Below, piece by piece: positions 1 to 8,088 of a stretch of DNA of 64,000 nt. The DNA is from Bacteroidota bacterium (GTDB taxonomy: Bacteria; Bacteroidota; Bacteroidia; NS11-12g; UBA955). The stretch lies in NCBI GenBank assembly GCA_030682255.1, contig JAUXOK010000009.1:176428-240427 (forward strand). The letters are read 5' to 3'. Within the stretch, counting starts at the first letter, position 1; every line of letters begins with the position of its first letter. The notes beneath the pieces were generated by a model. The model made no database searches and was not told the DNA's origin. It worked only from the letters and a program-made list of their open reading frames with translations. Both the position numbers and the translations under genes were made by a program.

Positions 1-435
1 GCATCATATATAATTAGCATAGTAGATCTGGGAGATGATAGCACACTTTCACAAGATAGAGAAAGAGCACTTCAAGGTCAATCTCCATATATTATTAACA
101 CCAGTATTATGTATAATGATGACAAAAAGAAATTAAATGTTAACTTAGCATATAATATTTTTGGAGAGAGAATTGCCTATGTTGGAAATGCCATTTTCCC
201 CACCGTATATGAAATGCCAAGACATTCACTTGATTTAACATTTAGCAAAGATGTTTCAAAAAGATTGTCATTAAAATTTGGAATAAGTGATTTATTAAAT
301 TATAAATCTCAATTGTGGCAAGATACTGACAACGATGGCAAAATAAATATGAAAAAAGACAAAACAGACCATCAACTAATGGAATTCAGAAGAGGTCAGA
401 TGGTGAATTTTAGCTTGTCGTATAAATTAAAGTAA
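1..435 (+). CDS. TonB-dependent outer-membrane receptor, C-terminal end (partial)
   Basis: The reading frame is open from the first base, so the 5' part lies outside the window. About 144 residues are visible. They contain the pattern RALQGQSPYIINTSIMY, typical of the last strands of SusC/RagA-type or outer-membrane beta-barrel family receptors in Bacteroidota. Alternating hydrophobic/polar strands follow (RRGQMVNFSLSYKLK), ending in an aromatic/basic strand as expected for a barrel inserted by BAM. Such receptors import large ligands across the outer membrane with TonB energy. The substrate cannot be read from this fragment. The next gene starts 2 nt after the stop and is probably co-transcribed. 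Confidence 0.8.
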   Translation, partial: ASYIISIVDLGDDSTLSQDRERALQGQSPYIINTSIMYNDDKKKLNVNLAYNIFGERIAYVGNAIFPTVYEMPRHSLDLTFSKDVSKRLSLKFGISDLLNYKSQLWQDTDNDGKINMKKDKTDHQLMEFRRGQMVNFSLSYKLK

Positions 436-437
436 AT

Positions 438-998
438 ATGAAATACAATTTGATATACATATTATTGATTTCAGTATTGGTGAGTTGTCAATCCAAACAA
501 GCCAAAATTGAGTTAGAAGATTATCAAGAGAGATTTGATGATTTGTTATTTGAGATTGTGCCCTTTGTAGCCAAACTACACGATAGTATTCCTATGTCTG
601 AAAGATTTATGCCAAAAAATAAAAATTTCATGAAAACCCACATCCTTGAAAGAGAATATCAGTGGCAAAATTTTTATAGAGATTCTAACTACAGTTATTT
701 TCAAATAACAAGATTAGAGCCAAGTAACAACAGGGATAAATACAGTGCAATATGTGGCAAATTCAAACAGAATAAAGATGGCAGTATGGATTCCGCCTCA
801 TTTGAAGAGATATATTGGACTTGGAAAATGAAGAAAGATCAACTTGACGAAAAATCAAAAATCCTGTTCCTAAAAGCCATTAAAAACCAATCTTTGAAAG
901 CTTACTGTGACCCACAAACTAAAGACGATTGGATAGAATTTCCAAATGACAAAGTTTATTATGACAAGGCTACAAAGAAATGGTTAGTAAAGGAGTGA
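438..998 (+). CDS. Hypothetical lipoprotein (186 aa)
   Basis: The product starts with a short signal peptide and a lipobox LVSC (Cys at about residue 17), so it should be an acylated lipoprotein of the cell envelope. The mature part is charged, with a predicted helical N-terminal half and a C-terminal segment containing EEIYWTWKMKKDQLDEKSK. I do not recognise the family. The start 2 nt after the TonB-receptor stop suggests a receptor/lipoprotein pair, which would fit an accessory role for that receptor. This is inference from position only. The gene is convergent with the next one, with only 1 nt between the stop codons. Confidence 0.6.
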   Translation: MKYNLIYILLISVLVSCQSKQAKIELEDYQERFDDLLFEIVPFVAKLHDSIPMSERFMPKNKNFMKTHILEREYQWQNFYRDSNYSYFQITRLEPSNNRDKYSAICGKFKQNKDGSMDSASFEEIYWTWKMKKDQLDEKSKILFLKAIKNQSLKAYCDPQTKDDWIEFPNDKVYYDKATKKWLVKE

Positions 999-999
999 T

Positions 1000-1617
1000 T
1001 TACTTTTTCCATTTAATACCACATCCTATTGCTTTGGTAGTTTTTACGGCAACTTCTTTATTCGCAATTAAAGCATTCAAAGCATTTTCCAAATATTTCT
1101 CTTTTACTTCGTTAGCATTTTCATAATTGTCGTCTATCGCTCCTGTGTATTGAACAATTAATTTTTTGTTTACTTTTTTCAAAAGATAAACATGTGGTGT
1201 TTTTAAGGCCCCATAAGATTTAGCTATTTCTTGACTTTCATCTAACAAATAAGGAAAATTAAAACCTTTTTCTTTAGCTCGTTTTATCATATTAGTATAG
1301 GAATCATCTGGATATGCCACACTGTCATTTGGATTGATGGCAATTACTGGATAGCCAAGTTTTTTATATTGATTGTTTAACGCAATAATTCTATCTTCAT
1401 ATGCAACTGCATAAGGACAATGATTGCAAGTGAAAACCACTATAAAACCTTTGGCTTTTTTATTGTCTTTTAAAGAAAATATTTTGCCATCAATATTTTT
1501 TAAATTAAAGTCCATGGCTTCAGAACCAGGTTCATAACCATTTGATTTAAATGTAAAAGAAAGTATAACTGCTGATATTGCAGTGAGAGTTAATAAAGTA
1601 ATATTAGTTAGTTTCAT
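1000..1617 (-). CDS. Thioredoxin-family redoxin (AhpC/TSA-like), exported
   Basis: 205 aa with an N-terminal hydrophobic segment (about residues 5-24) that should export or anchor it. The thioredoxin fold begins near GSEAMDFNLKNIDGK. A peroxiredoxin-like active site follows as FTCNHCPYA, giving a Cys-x-x-Cys pair at about residues 64-67. Proteins with CNHCPYA are a common group of AhpC/TSA-domain redoxins in Bacteroidota and elsewhere, acting in periplasmic thiol redox or electron transfer. The neighbouring gene upstream is a second thioredoxin-fold protein on the same strand, so a small redox operon is likely. The exact substrate is unknown. Confidence 0.8.
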   Translation of the reverse strand: MKLTNITLLTLTAISAVILSFTFKSNGYEPGSEAMDFNLKNIDGKIFSLKDNKKAKGFIVVFTCNHCPYAVAYEDRIIALNNQYKKLGYPVIAINPNDSVAYPDDSYTNMIKRAKEKGFNFPYLLDESQEIAKSYGALKTPHVYLLKKVNKKLIVQYTGAIDDNYENANEVKEKYLENALNALIANKEVAVKTTKAIGCGIKWKK

Positions 1618-1639
1618 ATTGTATAAATATTTTGGTTAT

Positions 1640-2116
1640 TTAATCTTCTCTTATAAAACTCCAAAGGTCTTTGAAACTATCAAAAGAACCTTCATGGATT
1701 TTTCTGTCATCTTTTGTTAAAACAATGGTTAAAGGAATACTACCTCCCCAATTTTTATCAACTTCATCAATCATTTGATTAACATTGGATATTTTAACTA
1801 AATGATGAATTCCTGGTATTTTTTGATTGTCTATGAATTTATTGACTATCTTTATTTGTGTTGTTTTATCCAAGGATACGAAAATAAATTGATAGTTATC
1901 CGCTTTTAACATTGAGTCTATTTTTTTAAAATATGGCAATTCTTCAACACATGGCTTGCACCAAGTTGCCCAAAAATTAACAATAATAACACCGCTATCA
2001 GGTTTATTATTAACTAGTTTAATCAAAGAATCTTGAGTGATAATTTGAATATTTTGTGCATTTGAAATGAAACTCCAAATAAGAAAAAAGAATAAAATAA
2101 TGTATTTAAATTTCAT
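1640..2116 (-). CDS. TlpA-like thiol:disulfide oxidoreductase
   Basis: The product has a signal peptide (first about 20 residues, ending near SNAQ) and a TlpA/ResA-type thioredoxin domain with the motif NFWATWCKPCVEELP. This supplies the redox pair CxxC and the Pro-containing strand near GGSIPLTIV. Members reduce or oxidise cysteines of periplasmic proteins, for example in cytochrome c maturation. I place the start at the ATG at 2116 rather than a GTG three codons upstream, because the signal peptide then begins directly with MKFK. It lies 22 nt upstream of the CNHCPYA redoxin on the same strand, so the two are probably co-transcribed. Confidence 0.85.
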   Translation of the reverse strand: MKFKYIILFFFLIWSFISNAQNIQIITQDSLIKLVNNKPDSGVIIVNFWATWCKPCVEELPYFKKIDSMLKADNYQFIFVSLDKTTQIKIVNKFIDNQKIPGIHHLVKISNVNQMIDEVDKNWGGSIPLTIVLTKDDRKIHEGSFDSFKDLWSFIRED

Positions 2117-2139
2117 TGAACACACAATTATACAAAAAA

Positions 2140-2166
2140 AATCCGTTCAAAACAATTGAACGGATT
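2140..2166 (-). terminator. Intrinsic terminator after mdh
   Basis: An 11-bp perfect inverted repeat (AATCCGTTCAA / TTGAACGGATT) with a 5-nt loop is followed on the minus strand by a run of eight T. It lies between the end of malate dehydrogenase and the start of the TlpA-like gene. Confidence 0.85.
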
Positions 2167-2191
2167 AAATTAAAATAAAATGACGGTTTGA

Positions 2192-3127
2192 TTACATACT
2201 CATAGTGCTCAAAACGGCATTCATGCTTCTTACAGCATCTGCAGATTTATTGAACGCTGCTTGTTCGGTTTCGTTTAGTTGATAATCAACAATAGATTCC
2301 CAACCGTTTCTTCCAATTACAACTGGAACACCCAAACAAATGTCGGATTGTCCATATTCGCCTTCTAAAGCCACACAACAAGGCATTACTTTTTTCTCAT
2401 CTCTTAAAATTGCTTCTACTAAAGCTGCTCCTGCTGCACCTGGTGCATACCAAGCGCTAGTACCTAACAAGCCTGTTAAAGTTGCTCCGCCTACCATTGT
2501 ATCTGCTGCTACTTTTTGCAAACTTGCTTCATCTAATCTTTGACTAACAGGTTGACCATTTACAGTTGCATATCTAGTTAAAGGAATCATGGTTGTATCA
2601 CCATGACCTCCAATTACAACACCATGAATATCATTCGTTGGAGCGCCTGTAGCTAATGATAAATAACATTTAAAACGTGCACTATCCAAAATACCACCCA
2701 TACCAATGATTCTGTTTTTTGGAAGACCACTTGATTTTAAAGCTAAGTATGTCATTGTATCCATTGGATTGCTAATAACGATAATAATGCAATTGGGAGA
2801 ATGTTCTAAAATATTTTGTGTAACAGATTTAACGATACCTGCATTGATACCAATCAATTCCTCTCTAGTCATACCAGGTTTTCTTGGAATTCCGCTTGTG
2901 ATTACGACAACATCGCTATTTGCTGTTTTGGAATAATCATTGGTACTACCAACAATTCGAGTATCAAATCCTAACAAAGACGATGTTTGAAATAAATCCA
3001 ATGATTTACCTTCACTAACACCTTCTTTAATATCAAGTAAAACCAACTCTGAACATAATTCTTTTCGTGCAATGTTATCTGCACATGTAGCGCCCACGGC
3101 ACCTGCTCCTACTACTGTAACTTTCAT
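2192..3127 (-). CDS. mdh: Malate dehydrogenase
   Basis: 311 aa, the usual length for the lactate-dehydrogenase-like malate dehydrogenases of Bacteroidota and Chlorobi. It catalyses (S)-malate + NAD+ to oxaloacetate + NADH in the citric acid cycle. Visible landmarks are the N-terminal Rossmann motif GAGAVGATCA, the acidic residue after strand 2 (LLDIKEG) expected for NAD specificity, the substrate Arg loop around GIPRKPGMTREEL, ISNPMDTMTYLA, and the catalytic His in VIGGHGDTTMIP. A TAAATTTG -7-like element lies about 37 nt upstream. The gene stands alone with its own terminator. Confidence 0.97.
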   Translation of the reverse strand: MKVTVVGAGAVGATCADNIARKELCSELVLLDIKEGVSEGKSLDLFQTSSLLGFDTRIVGSTNDYSKTANSDVVVITSGIPRKPGMTREELIGINAGIVKSVTQNILEHSPNCIIIVISNPMDTMTYLALKSSGLPKNRIIGMGGILDSARFKCYLSLATGAPTNDIHGVVIGGHGDTTMIPLTRYATVNGQPVSQRLDEASLQKVAADTMVGGATLTGLLGTSAWYAPGAAGAALVEAILRDEKKVMPCCVALEGEYGQSDICLGVPVVIGRNGWESIVDYQLNETEQAAFNKSADAVRSMNAVLSTMSM

Positions 3128-3240
3128 ATCGTTTATATTAATTAATTATTGAAATTATGATGCAAATTTAAGATATTAATTTTTAATAATAAACTTATGA
3201 CGTAAAATATATCTCAAACTTAGGTTAATATACCTTATTA

Positions 3241-3270
3241 AAAAAAAGGGGCTATAAAAGCCCCTTTTTT
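3241..3270 (-). terminator. Intrinsic terminator after the Cys-rich gene
   Basis: GGGGCT and AGCCCC form a short GC stem flanked by an A-run on one side and a T-run on the other. It sits just downstream of the Cys-rich small protein gene (minus strand) and could work in both directions. Confidence 0.8.
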
Positions 3271-3290
3271 CAAAATATAAATCGATTGTT

Positions 3291-3641
3291 TTACTTACAT
3301 GCAGTGCATGGACAATCACATTCTGTGCCTTTGCAAGTGTCTCCACAAGTGCATGTTTGATCGCATGAGGTGTTGTCGCATGATCTAGATATTTCAGCAT
3401 TGTTAACAGTGTTGTTACTGCTGCCTTCTTTTGTACAACATGATTCTTTTTGACATGCTTCTTCGCATTTTTCAATGTCACCTTCACACATATCACATAC
3501 ACAATTGTCCATGTTGCAAGCTGTGGCATTTGAAGCCATTTTGCAACAAACTTTTGAACTTGAATTTGCATTGTATGCATATATACTACCTGCAATTGCT
3601 ACTATAGCAACTACAATTCCTAAAATGATCTTATTATTCAT
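3291..3641 (-). CDS. Small Cys-rich exported or membrane-anchored protein (116 aa)
   Basis: The product has one N-terminal hydrophobic segment (about residues 4-22). A short domain follows with 19 cysteines in about 90 residues, arranged as CC, CxC, CxxC and CxxxC clusters with many Asp, Glu and Lys. There is no sequence motif that names it. The Cys density recalls metallothionein-like or metal-binding proteins, and the hydrophobic N terminus puts the clusters outside the cytoplasm. The frame is supported by an ATG start and a terminator directly after the stop. The next gene upstream on this strand is another Cys-rich exported protein. A metal or redox role is a guess. Confidence 0.6.
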   Translation of the reverse strand: MNNKIILGIVVAIVAIAGSIYAYNANSSSKVCCKMASNATACNMDNCVCDMCEGDIEKCEEACQKESCCTKEGSSNNTVNNAEISRSCDNTSCDQTCTCGDTCKGTECDCPCTACK

Positions 3642-3810
3642 GATATTTTTATTTATTTTTTAAATGTTTTAATTGGTATCCGTTTATAGAGCCAAACGAA
3701 TAGAAAAGCTTTATTTTGTTTTGTTGGGGAATGATTTTCTGATTGAAAACCATTGTTCAGCATATTGCAAAAGCATTACATCTTTGAAAAAAGAAAACTC
3801 TTGCGTTCTA

Positions 3811-4209
3811 TTAAATTTGAAGGACGCGCTTTTTTAACAATAAGGGAATTTCACAAAGTGCAACACTTGATAATGTGTAAGGTGGTTGCTCAATAATTCG
3901 AATATTGTTTAATGTTTCGTTAGAATGAATAGAAATAAATGAAGATGATTCAATCCTTAATTTTTTGTTTTCTGTTTTGTTATACAAAACTGAATTAATA
4001 GGCGTTTGAACTACTACATCATTACAACAAGATTTGTCTTTTTTGATTTTAATACAATGGCAACAATCTTTATCAGCAATATTTTCATTGTTTCCGCCAA
4101 AAGAAATTGAAACACCGGCTAAACGATTGCAACATTGAACTAAATCAAGACTCAATCCGCTACCTCCAAAAAGGATTAAAAAAGATAATATGATAGCTTT
4201 AATTTTCAA
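3811..4209 (-). CDS. HYC_CC_PP-like small exported protein (132 aa)
   Basis: The protein has a signal-like N terminus, a CC pair where the family has HYC (VQCCNRLAG), a second region with CCHC and SCC cysteines, and a C-terminal QPPY. This matches in order the small Bacteroidota proteins called the HYC_CC_PP family, although the first motif is altered. Function of that family is not known; it is often near metal-handling genes. The start is a TTG at 4209, supported by a -7 element TATCTTTG ending 8 nt upstream, so the message should be nearly leaderless. It is grouped with the Cys-rich protein at 3291-3641 on the same strand. Confidence 0.5.
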   Translation of the reverse strand: MKIKAIILSFLILFGGSGLSLDLVQCCNRLAGVSISFGGNNENIADKDCCHCIKIKKDKSCCNDVVVQTPINSVLYNKTENKKLRIESSSFISIHSNETLNNIRIIEQPPYTLSSVALCEIPLLLKKRVLQI

Positions 4210-4217
4210 TTCAATTA

Positions 4218-4225
4218 CAAAGATA
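4218..4225 (-). promoter_or_regulatory. -7 promoter element TATCTTTG for the HYC_CC_PP-like gene
   Basis: It matches the Bacteroidota -7 consensus TAnnTTTG and ends 8 nt before the TTG start codon at 4209. This spacing recurs at several other genes in the window. Confidence 0.55.
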
Positions 4226-4250
4226 ATTTAAAAAAAATTATTATCCTAAT

Positions 4251-5615
4251 TTAAATAGCTGTTACAAAACTTAAATAAAAACGATTATTCAAAAATTTAT
4301 TGAAAGAATATTCTATCCTCATGACATAATCATAGTAAGCTACAACATTTAGCCCTGAACCAAATCCATATTGAAATTTATTAGGATAAGTATTACTTGA
4401 CATTCTGCTTTTGGATGTAACTACAACACCATAATCTACAAAAGATGTTAAATACAAAGTCAATGGAATTTGATTGTAATTATTAACACCTTTCAAGAAC
4501 GGAAGTGTTTTATTAAAAAAACAATACTTAAACTCAGATTTACCCAACCCAAAATTCAAGCCATCAATCACATACAATTCATATCCTCTTATGTAATCTC
4601 TATCGTATCCTAATGCTGTTATTTTATTATATGGAACAGAATAAAACTCCATTAAACGTAATGTAATTGAGTTTGCATTAAAAAACCGTTTGTTGAGTTT
4701 AAAATACTTAGCGTAGCTAAATTTAAATTGACCTGAGAACTCAGCTGTATTAAAGAGCCCAATTTCTGTAGTCATTTTTAATAATGAACCTTGAAGTGGA
4801 TAGCCTTTAAAATCTCTTTTGTCTGAAGTATATAAATAGCCAGAATACCATTCATTTTGAGTAGTCACTTTACCAAACAAATAACGATCATTTACATCTA
4901 CCGAAACAACTGTATCCTTCACATTAATTTGCCTGAACCCTGTATAAATTCTGTGATAATTGAAAATCTTTTTCCGATGAACAAAACCAATTTCAACAGA
5001 TTTTCGTCTGATTAAATCTCTATCATTGTCTTTAAAAAACTGCACTTTATTGGAGTCCGTTTTATACCAAACTTCTTTATTTGAAGATGTCATAGCATTG
5101 AATGTCAAACCCCATGAAAGCTTTTTATTAAAATAAGGTATAACATAACTTAAACTCATCAATTTTGTATAACCGCCTCTAAAATTTAATTTAACGGTCT
5201 CATTTCTTCCTCTAAAGTTATATATCTCTAAGTCAATTCCATAAATCAAACGTTTTGGATCTTTGGTTAACAACCATTGATTTAAATTCCTATCCGCATA
5301 ATCTAATTTAGGAGATGGCCATATATACCATCGTTCTATTACATTTACTTTTGCAACTTGACTATCTAAATCTACTTTAACTTCATTAAATAAATATAAA
5401 TTTAAAAGCTGTTTTCTACTTTGATCTTGATGAAATTCTTTATTATAAATAGTATCTCCAACTTTAAAGCTAAGCTCTCGTAATATAATTTGACTGTTAG
5501 TATGTTTATTACCATTGATTTCTATACTTTTAATTTCAATTTTTTGTGCAAGATTTTGAGAGTCAACTATGTTGACAAAACCCAAAAGCATATAAAGGCA
5601 TATTACCCTCAACAA
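4251..5615 (-). CDS. Outer-membrane protein with one POTRA repeat and a BamA/TamA-like barrel
   Basis: About 450 aa. After a signal peptide ending near VDSQ comes one POTRA module (IEIKSIEINGNKHTNS...GDTIYNKEF), then a long region of amphipathic strands (for example LNFRGGYTKLMSLSYVIPYF) ending in an aromatic strand. This is the plan of short Omp85-superfamily proteins of Bacteroidota, which insert or export outer-membrane components; the client is unknown. The gene has no upstream ATG. A TTG at 5615 (or 5612) directly after the TAG stop of the CBS gene gives the best signal peptide, and the first ATG (5591) would cut into it. It is probably translated in one operon with the CBS gene. Confidence 0.75.
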   Translation of the reverse strand: MLRVICLYMLLGFVNIVDSQNLAQKIEIKSIEINGNKHTNSQIILRELSFKVGDTIYNKEFHQDQSRKQLLNLYLFNEVKVDLDSQVAKVNVIERWYIWPSPKLDYADRNLNQWLLTKDPKRLIYGIDLEIYNFRGRNETVKLNFRGGYTKLMSLSYVIPYFNKKLSWGLTFNAMTSSNKEVWYKTDSNKVQFFKDNDRDLIRRKSVEIGFVHRKKIFNYHRIYTGFRQINVKDTVVSVDVNDRYLFGKVTTQNEWYSGYLYTSDKRDFKGYPLQGSLLKMTTEIGLFNTAEFSGQFKFSYAKYFKLNKRFFNANSITLRLMEFYSVPYNKITALGYDRDYIRGYELYVIDGLNFGLGKSEFKYCFFNKTLPFLKGVNNYNQIPLTLYLTSFVDYGVVVTSKSRMSSNTYPNKFQYGFGSGLNVVAYYDYVMRIEYSFNKFLNNRFYLSFVTAI

Positions 5616-5616
5616 A

Positions 5617-6279
5617 CTACAAATCTATAAATTTCATCAAATGCTCGTATCGCCAATCATTATCATCGTTAGCGTCTTCTCTATTGTAATACTGAACAAC
5701 ATTGTATTCATACCGTTCTAATGTTGCCAAAATATTTCTCAAAAAAGTGGTACTTAGCTTTAAATGCAATTCCAATTCATCTGAATTTTCAATCTCAAAT
5801 GTAAAAAAGCCTAAAACTTTTGCATCTCCATATTCTATAATTCTCACAATATCACTCAAAGAAAAATCTTGGGGCTTTAATCTAATAACAATAATACTAC
5901 CTTGTGATTTTACACTTAAACTTTGACTCAATGCTTTTACTATATCTTTTGTTTTAAGTATTCCAACATAATTATTTTCATCATCCAAAACGGCTAGAAG
6001 AGACAAATTTAAAGTTTTCAATTGAGACAATACATTTATTATATGTTGATTGGGTGTAACAAATGGTAGAACAGTTGTAAAAAAAGGTATTCTTGATAAA
6101 AGAACATTTGAAGCATGACCTTCTAAATTTTCATAACTTATATAATTTACCAATTTTTGGTTATCCACCAACGGGAGCATATCAATATGCAACTTATTCA
6201 ATACAAGTAAAGCTTCCTCAACTGTTTGATTTGGAATCAAAGGCTCAACATCTTTAATTATATATTGATCAGAAAACAC
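5617..6279 (-). CDS. Protein with a pair of CBS domains (220 aa)
   Basis: Two tandem CBS domains cover about residues 5-125: VEEALLVLNKLHIDMLPLVDN for the first and LNLSLLAVLDDENNYVGILKTKDIVKAL for the second. A C-terminal ACT-like beta-alpha domain follows (SQGSIIVIRLKPQDFSLSD...LKLSTTF). CBS pairs bind adenine nucleotides or similar ligands and act as sensors. AcuB-like proteins have the same CBS plus ACT-like plan. The start is a GTG at 6279, with no ATG nearby. It is the first gene of a two-gene unit with the POTRA/barrel protein. What it regulates is not evident. Confidence 0.8.
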   Translation of the reverse strand: MFSDQYIIKDVEPLIPNQTVEEALLVLNKLHIDMLPLVDNQKLVNYISYENLEGHASNVLLSRIPFFTTVLPFVTPNQHIINVLSQLKTLNLSLLAVLDDENNYVGILKTKDIVKALSQSLSVKSQGSIIVIRLKPQDFSLSDIVRIIEYGDAKVLGFFTFEIENSDELELHLKLSTTFLRNILATLERYEYNVVQYYNREDANDDNDWRYEHLMKFIDL

Positions 6280-6562
6280 GATGTCAAAGGTAACAAATAA
6301 TTTACTTAAAACACAATTTTGGTTCTTTACAAATCACAATATCTGGAACCAATTGATTTACCATGGTTATATACAAATCCCAAAAACATATCTGAAACTT
6401 AACAAAATTAAAAATAAGAGTATTAAAATATTTTTTATAAATTGTGAAGAAATATTCTTTTAAACTTTAGCTACATACTCATCAATTGTCTCAACTGATT
6501 TTTAGAAAAACAAAAGAACTTTGAAAAATTTCATTTAAATTGCAACATTAATATTCAATTTT
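6280..6562. other. Intergenic AT-rich stretch
   Basis: This divergent intergenic region holds promoters for both flanking genes, but I found no clean TAnnTTTG element at the expected distance and no strong hairpin. A 60-codon plus-strand frame here has no coding character. Confidence 0.5.
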
Positions 6563-7648
6563 ATGAAAATATTTATATTATCTTTTATAACTATATTTTA
6601 CAATATTTCAAATTTAACATCTCAAAATTATAGACAATCTATCGAATCATTCCATACTAAGTCAAACCAAACATTCCAATTTAACAATATAGATTCTACT
6701 GCTTTAAAATATGGCATTTGCAATTACAAAATCACAATTTGCAATTATGACAAAAAAGGAAATATGACTTTTAGTTTAGACCAAATTTTTTATGACAAAG
6801 ACGGTCGATTTCAACAACAAATAAAATACTCCGATAGCAATAAACTAAAAATATCTCAACAGCAAATGGTGATTTCAAATTCCAATCATCAATCGATTAT
6901 GGAATATTATCAAAATGGCAAAAGTGGGTATAAAACAATTTTAACTTATAACGATTCCAACAAAACATCACAAAGAAGTGTATACAATTTAAAAAACAGG
7001 CTCAATCATTTAACAAATTACACATACAACGAAATGGGTTTGTTATCTAAACAAGCTAACTACAACCATAAACTTCAAGTAAGGTATCATTACGAATACT
7101 ATTATTTCCAAAACAAAAAATTAAAACAATCTGTTTTAAAAAGTGGCAAAAAAACCAAAACATGGGACTATACATGTGAGGAATCTGGCGAAATTCAAAA
7201 AAAAGCTAAGGATACTATTAAAATTTGCACCACTAAAAGCTATCAAGCTGATGGCAGTATTATTGCTGTAACCACTGGATTTACATGGAACGGGAAACCA
7301 TACAAAACTATTACTTTAACGGATTCATTTCAACAATTACTATCTATAAAATATCATGAAGGCGATGAAGATGAACTTATGTATTCGAGAGTTACAACCT
7401 ATCAAAATAAAAAGATTGTTTCATCAGAATATCATACTTACCAGAAAGGCAAATTAAAATACCATACCCTAGTAAAACAAGATTTAATGGGTAGAATTAC
7501 GAGTTTTACATCTACTTCATTATTCAAAAAAGAAAGAGTAACAACACAATTATATGAATACAATGAAAACGGATTTATTACAAATAAAAAAACATTATTA
7601 AACAATAGACTTATAAAAAATCAAACGTATACATATCAATATTTTTAG
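6563..7648 (+). CDS. Secreted protein with degenerate YD-like repeats (361 aa)
   Basis: A signal peptide of about 20 residues (ending SNLTSQ) is followed by a strand-rich body of repeats of about 20-25 residues. Each has an aromatic/polar core such as TYNEMGLLSKQANYNHK, YNLKNRLNHLTNYTYNE and YEYNENGFITNKKTLLNN. The spacing and the Y-(N/D)-x-x-G-x-(L/I) pattern resemble the YD/RHS-type repeats seen in many Bacteroidota secreted proteins, but there is no RHS core or toxin tip. The protein ends without a T9SS sorting domain. It is probably a periplasmic or surface beta-structured protein of unknown role. Confidence 0.6.
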   Translation: MKIFILSFITIFYNISNLTSQNYRQSIESFHTKSNQTFQFNNIDSTALKYGICNYKITICNYDKKGNMTFSLDQIFYDKDGRFQQQIKYSDSNKLKISQQQMVISNSNHQSIMEYYQNGKSGYKTILTYNDSNKTSQRSVYNLKNRLNHLTNYTYNEMGLLSKQANYNHKLQVRYHYEYYYFQNKKLKQSVLKSGKKTKTWDYTCEESGEIQKKAKDTIKICTTKSYQADGSIIAVTTGFTWNGKPYKTITLTDSFQQLLSIKYHEGDEDELMYSRVTTYQNKKIVSSEYHTYQKGKLKYHTLVKQDLMGRITSFTSTSLFKKERVTTQLYEYNENGFITNKKTLLNNRLIKNQTYTYQYF

Positions 7649-7703
7649 CCTTAAAAACACTCTGTTAATTCGTTAGAATCTTATTTCATAAATTTAAAAG
7701 TTT

Positions 7704-7931
7704 TCAGTAAAGGTTCTCCTTTTTTGATTTAATATGTTTTTCAATCTTTCTTGCAACAATAATATCAGGGCAAGTGATTAATCTTTTCAAAATCCAAACA
7801 TCTGCAATTTTCGTAAAAGAATCTTTGAAAAAACCTTGATTATGCTGAATCAATCTTTGCTCAATATCAGATGTTTCTCCAATGTAATATCGAGCAACTT
7901 TTAAACTATATAAAACATACACAAAATGCAT
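7704..7931 (-). CDS. GIY-YIG domain endonuclease-like protein (75 aa)
   Basis: A compact GIY-YIG module covers the whole protein. The first motif appears as VYVLYSL...YYIGETSD, followed by the conserved Arg region (IEQRLIQHNQGF) and a helix containing VARKIEKHIK. Single-domain proteins of this type are common and mostly uncharacterised in Bacteroidota. The ATG at 7931 begins at the domain edge; the frame stays open further upstream but crosses the tRNA terminator and the attachment site, so I reject the longer form. Before integration of the mobile element this gene lay directly downstream of tRNA-Phe. Confidence 0.8.
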   Translation of the reverse strand: MHFVYVLYSLKVARYYIGETSDIEQRLIQHNQGFFKDSFTKIADVWILKRLITCPDIIVARKIEKHIKSKKENLY

Positions 7932-7945
7932 AAAACCAAAAAAAA

Positions 7946-7961
7946 TCCCGAATAATCGGGA
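7946..7961 (-). terminator. Original tRNA-Phe terminator, now displaced
   Basis: TCCCGA (7946-7951) and TCGGGA (7956-7961) form a stem followed on the minus strand by a run of T. It lies just left of the attachment-site copy of the tRNA 3' end. It is therefore the natural terminator of tRNA-Phe, separated from the tRNA by the 10-kb insertion. Confidence 0.75.
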
Positions 7962-7970
7962 CTTTAATTT

Positions 7971-7991
7971 TGTGGTACCTCCAGTACCACA
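7971..7991. repeat. Far attachment site (attL) with perfect palindrome
   Basis: TGTGGTAC (7971-7978) and GTACCACA (7984-7991) form a perfect inverted repeat around the 5-bp spacer CTCCA. Positions 7972-7984 are identical to the tRNA-Phe 3' end at 18126-18138. This is the arrangement expected for two core-type recombinase sites around a short overlap region, with one half coming from the tRNA and the other from the element. Confidence 0.7.
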
Positions 7992-8049
7992 AACCAAACA
8001 CACGCAAAGCGTTGTAAATATTGAGTTACAGCGATTTTTGCAAATAAAA

Positions 8050-8068
8050 GGGAGCAAGAAAGGAGCAA
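8050..8068 (+). repeat. Arm-type direct repeats, left end (GGGAGCAA, AGGAGCAA)
   Basis: GGGAGCAA at 8050-8057 and AGGAGCAA at 8061-8068 lie 11 bp apart, in the same orientation and spacing as two of the three copies at the right end (18007-18034). They are probably binding sites for the N-terminal arm-binding domain of the integrase. Confidence 0.55.
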
Positions 8069-8088
8069 AAAACACGATATTTGCCACT

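Noticed and set aside
3176-3595. 139-codon minus-strand frame overlapping the Cys-rich gene
   Set aside because: It is a shadow in another frame; it reads through the terminator and lacks the ordered N-terminal hydrophobic segment of the 3291-3641 frame.
6281-6463. 60-codon frame in the divergent intergenic region
   Set aside because: Lys/Asn/Ile-rich composition of random AT-rich DNA and no signal or domain.
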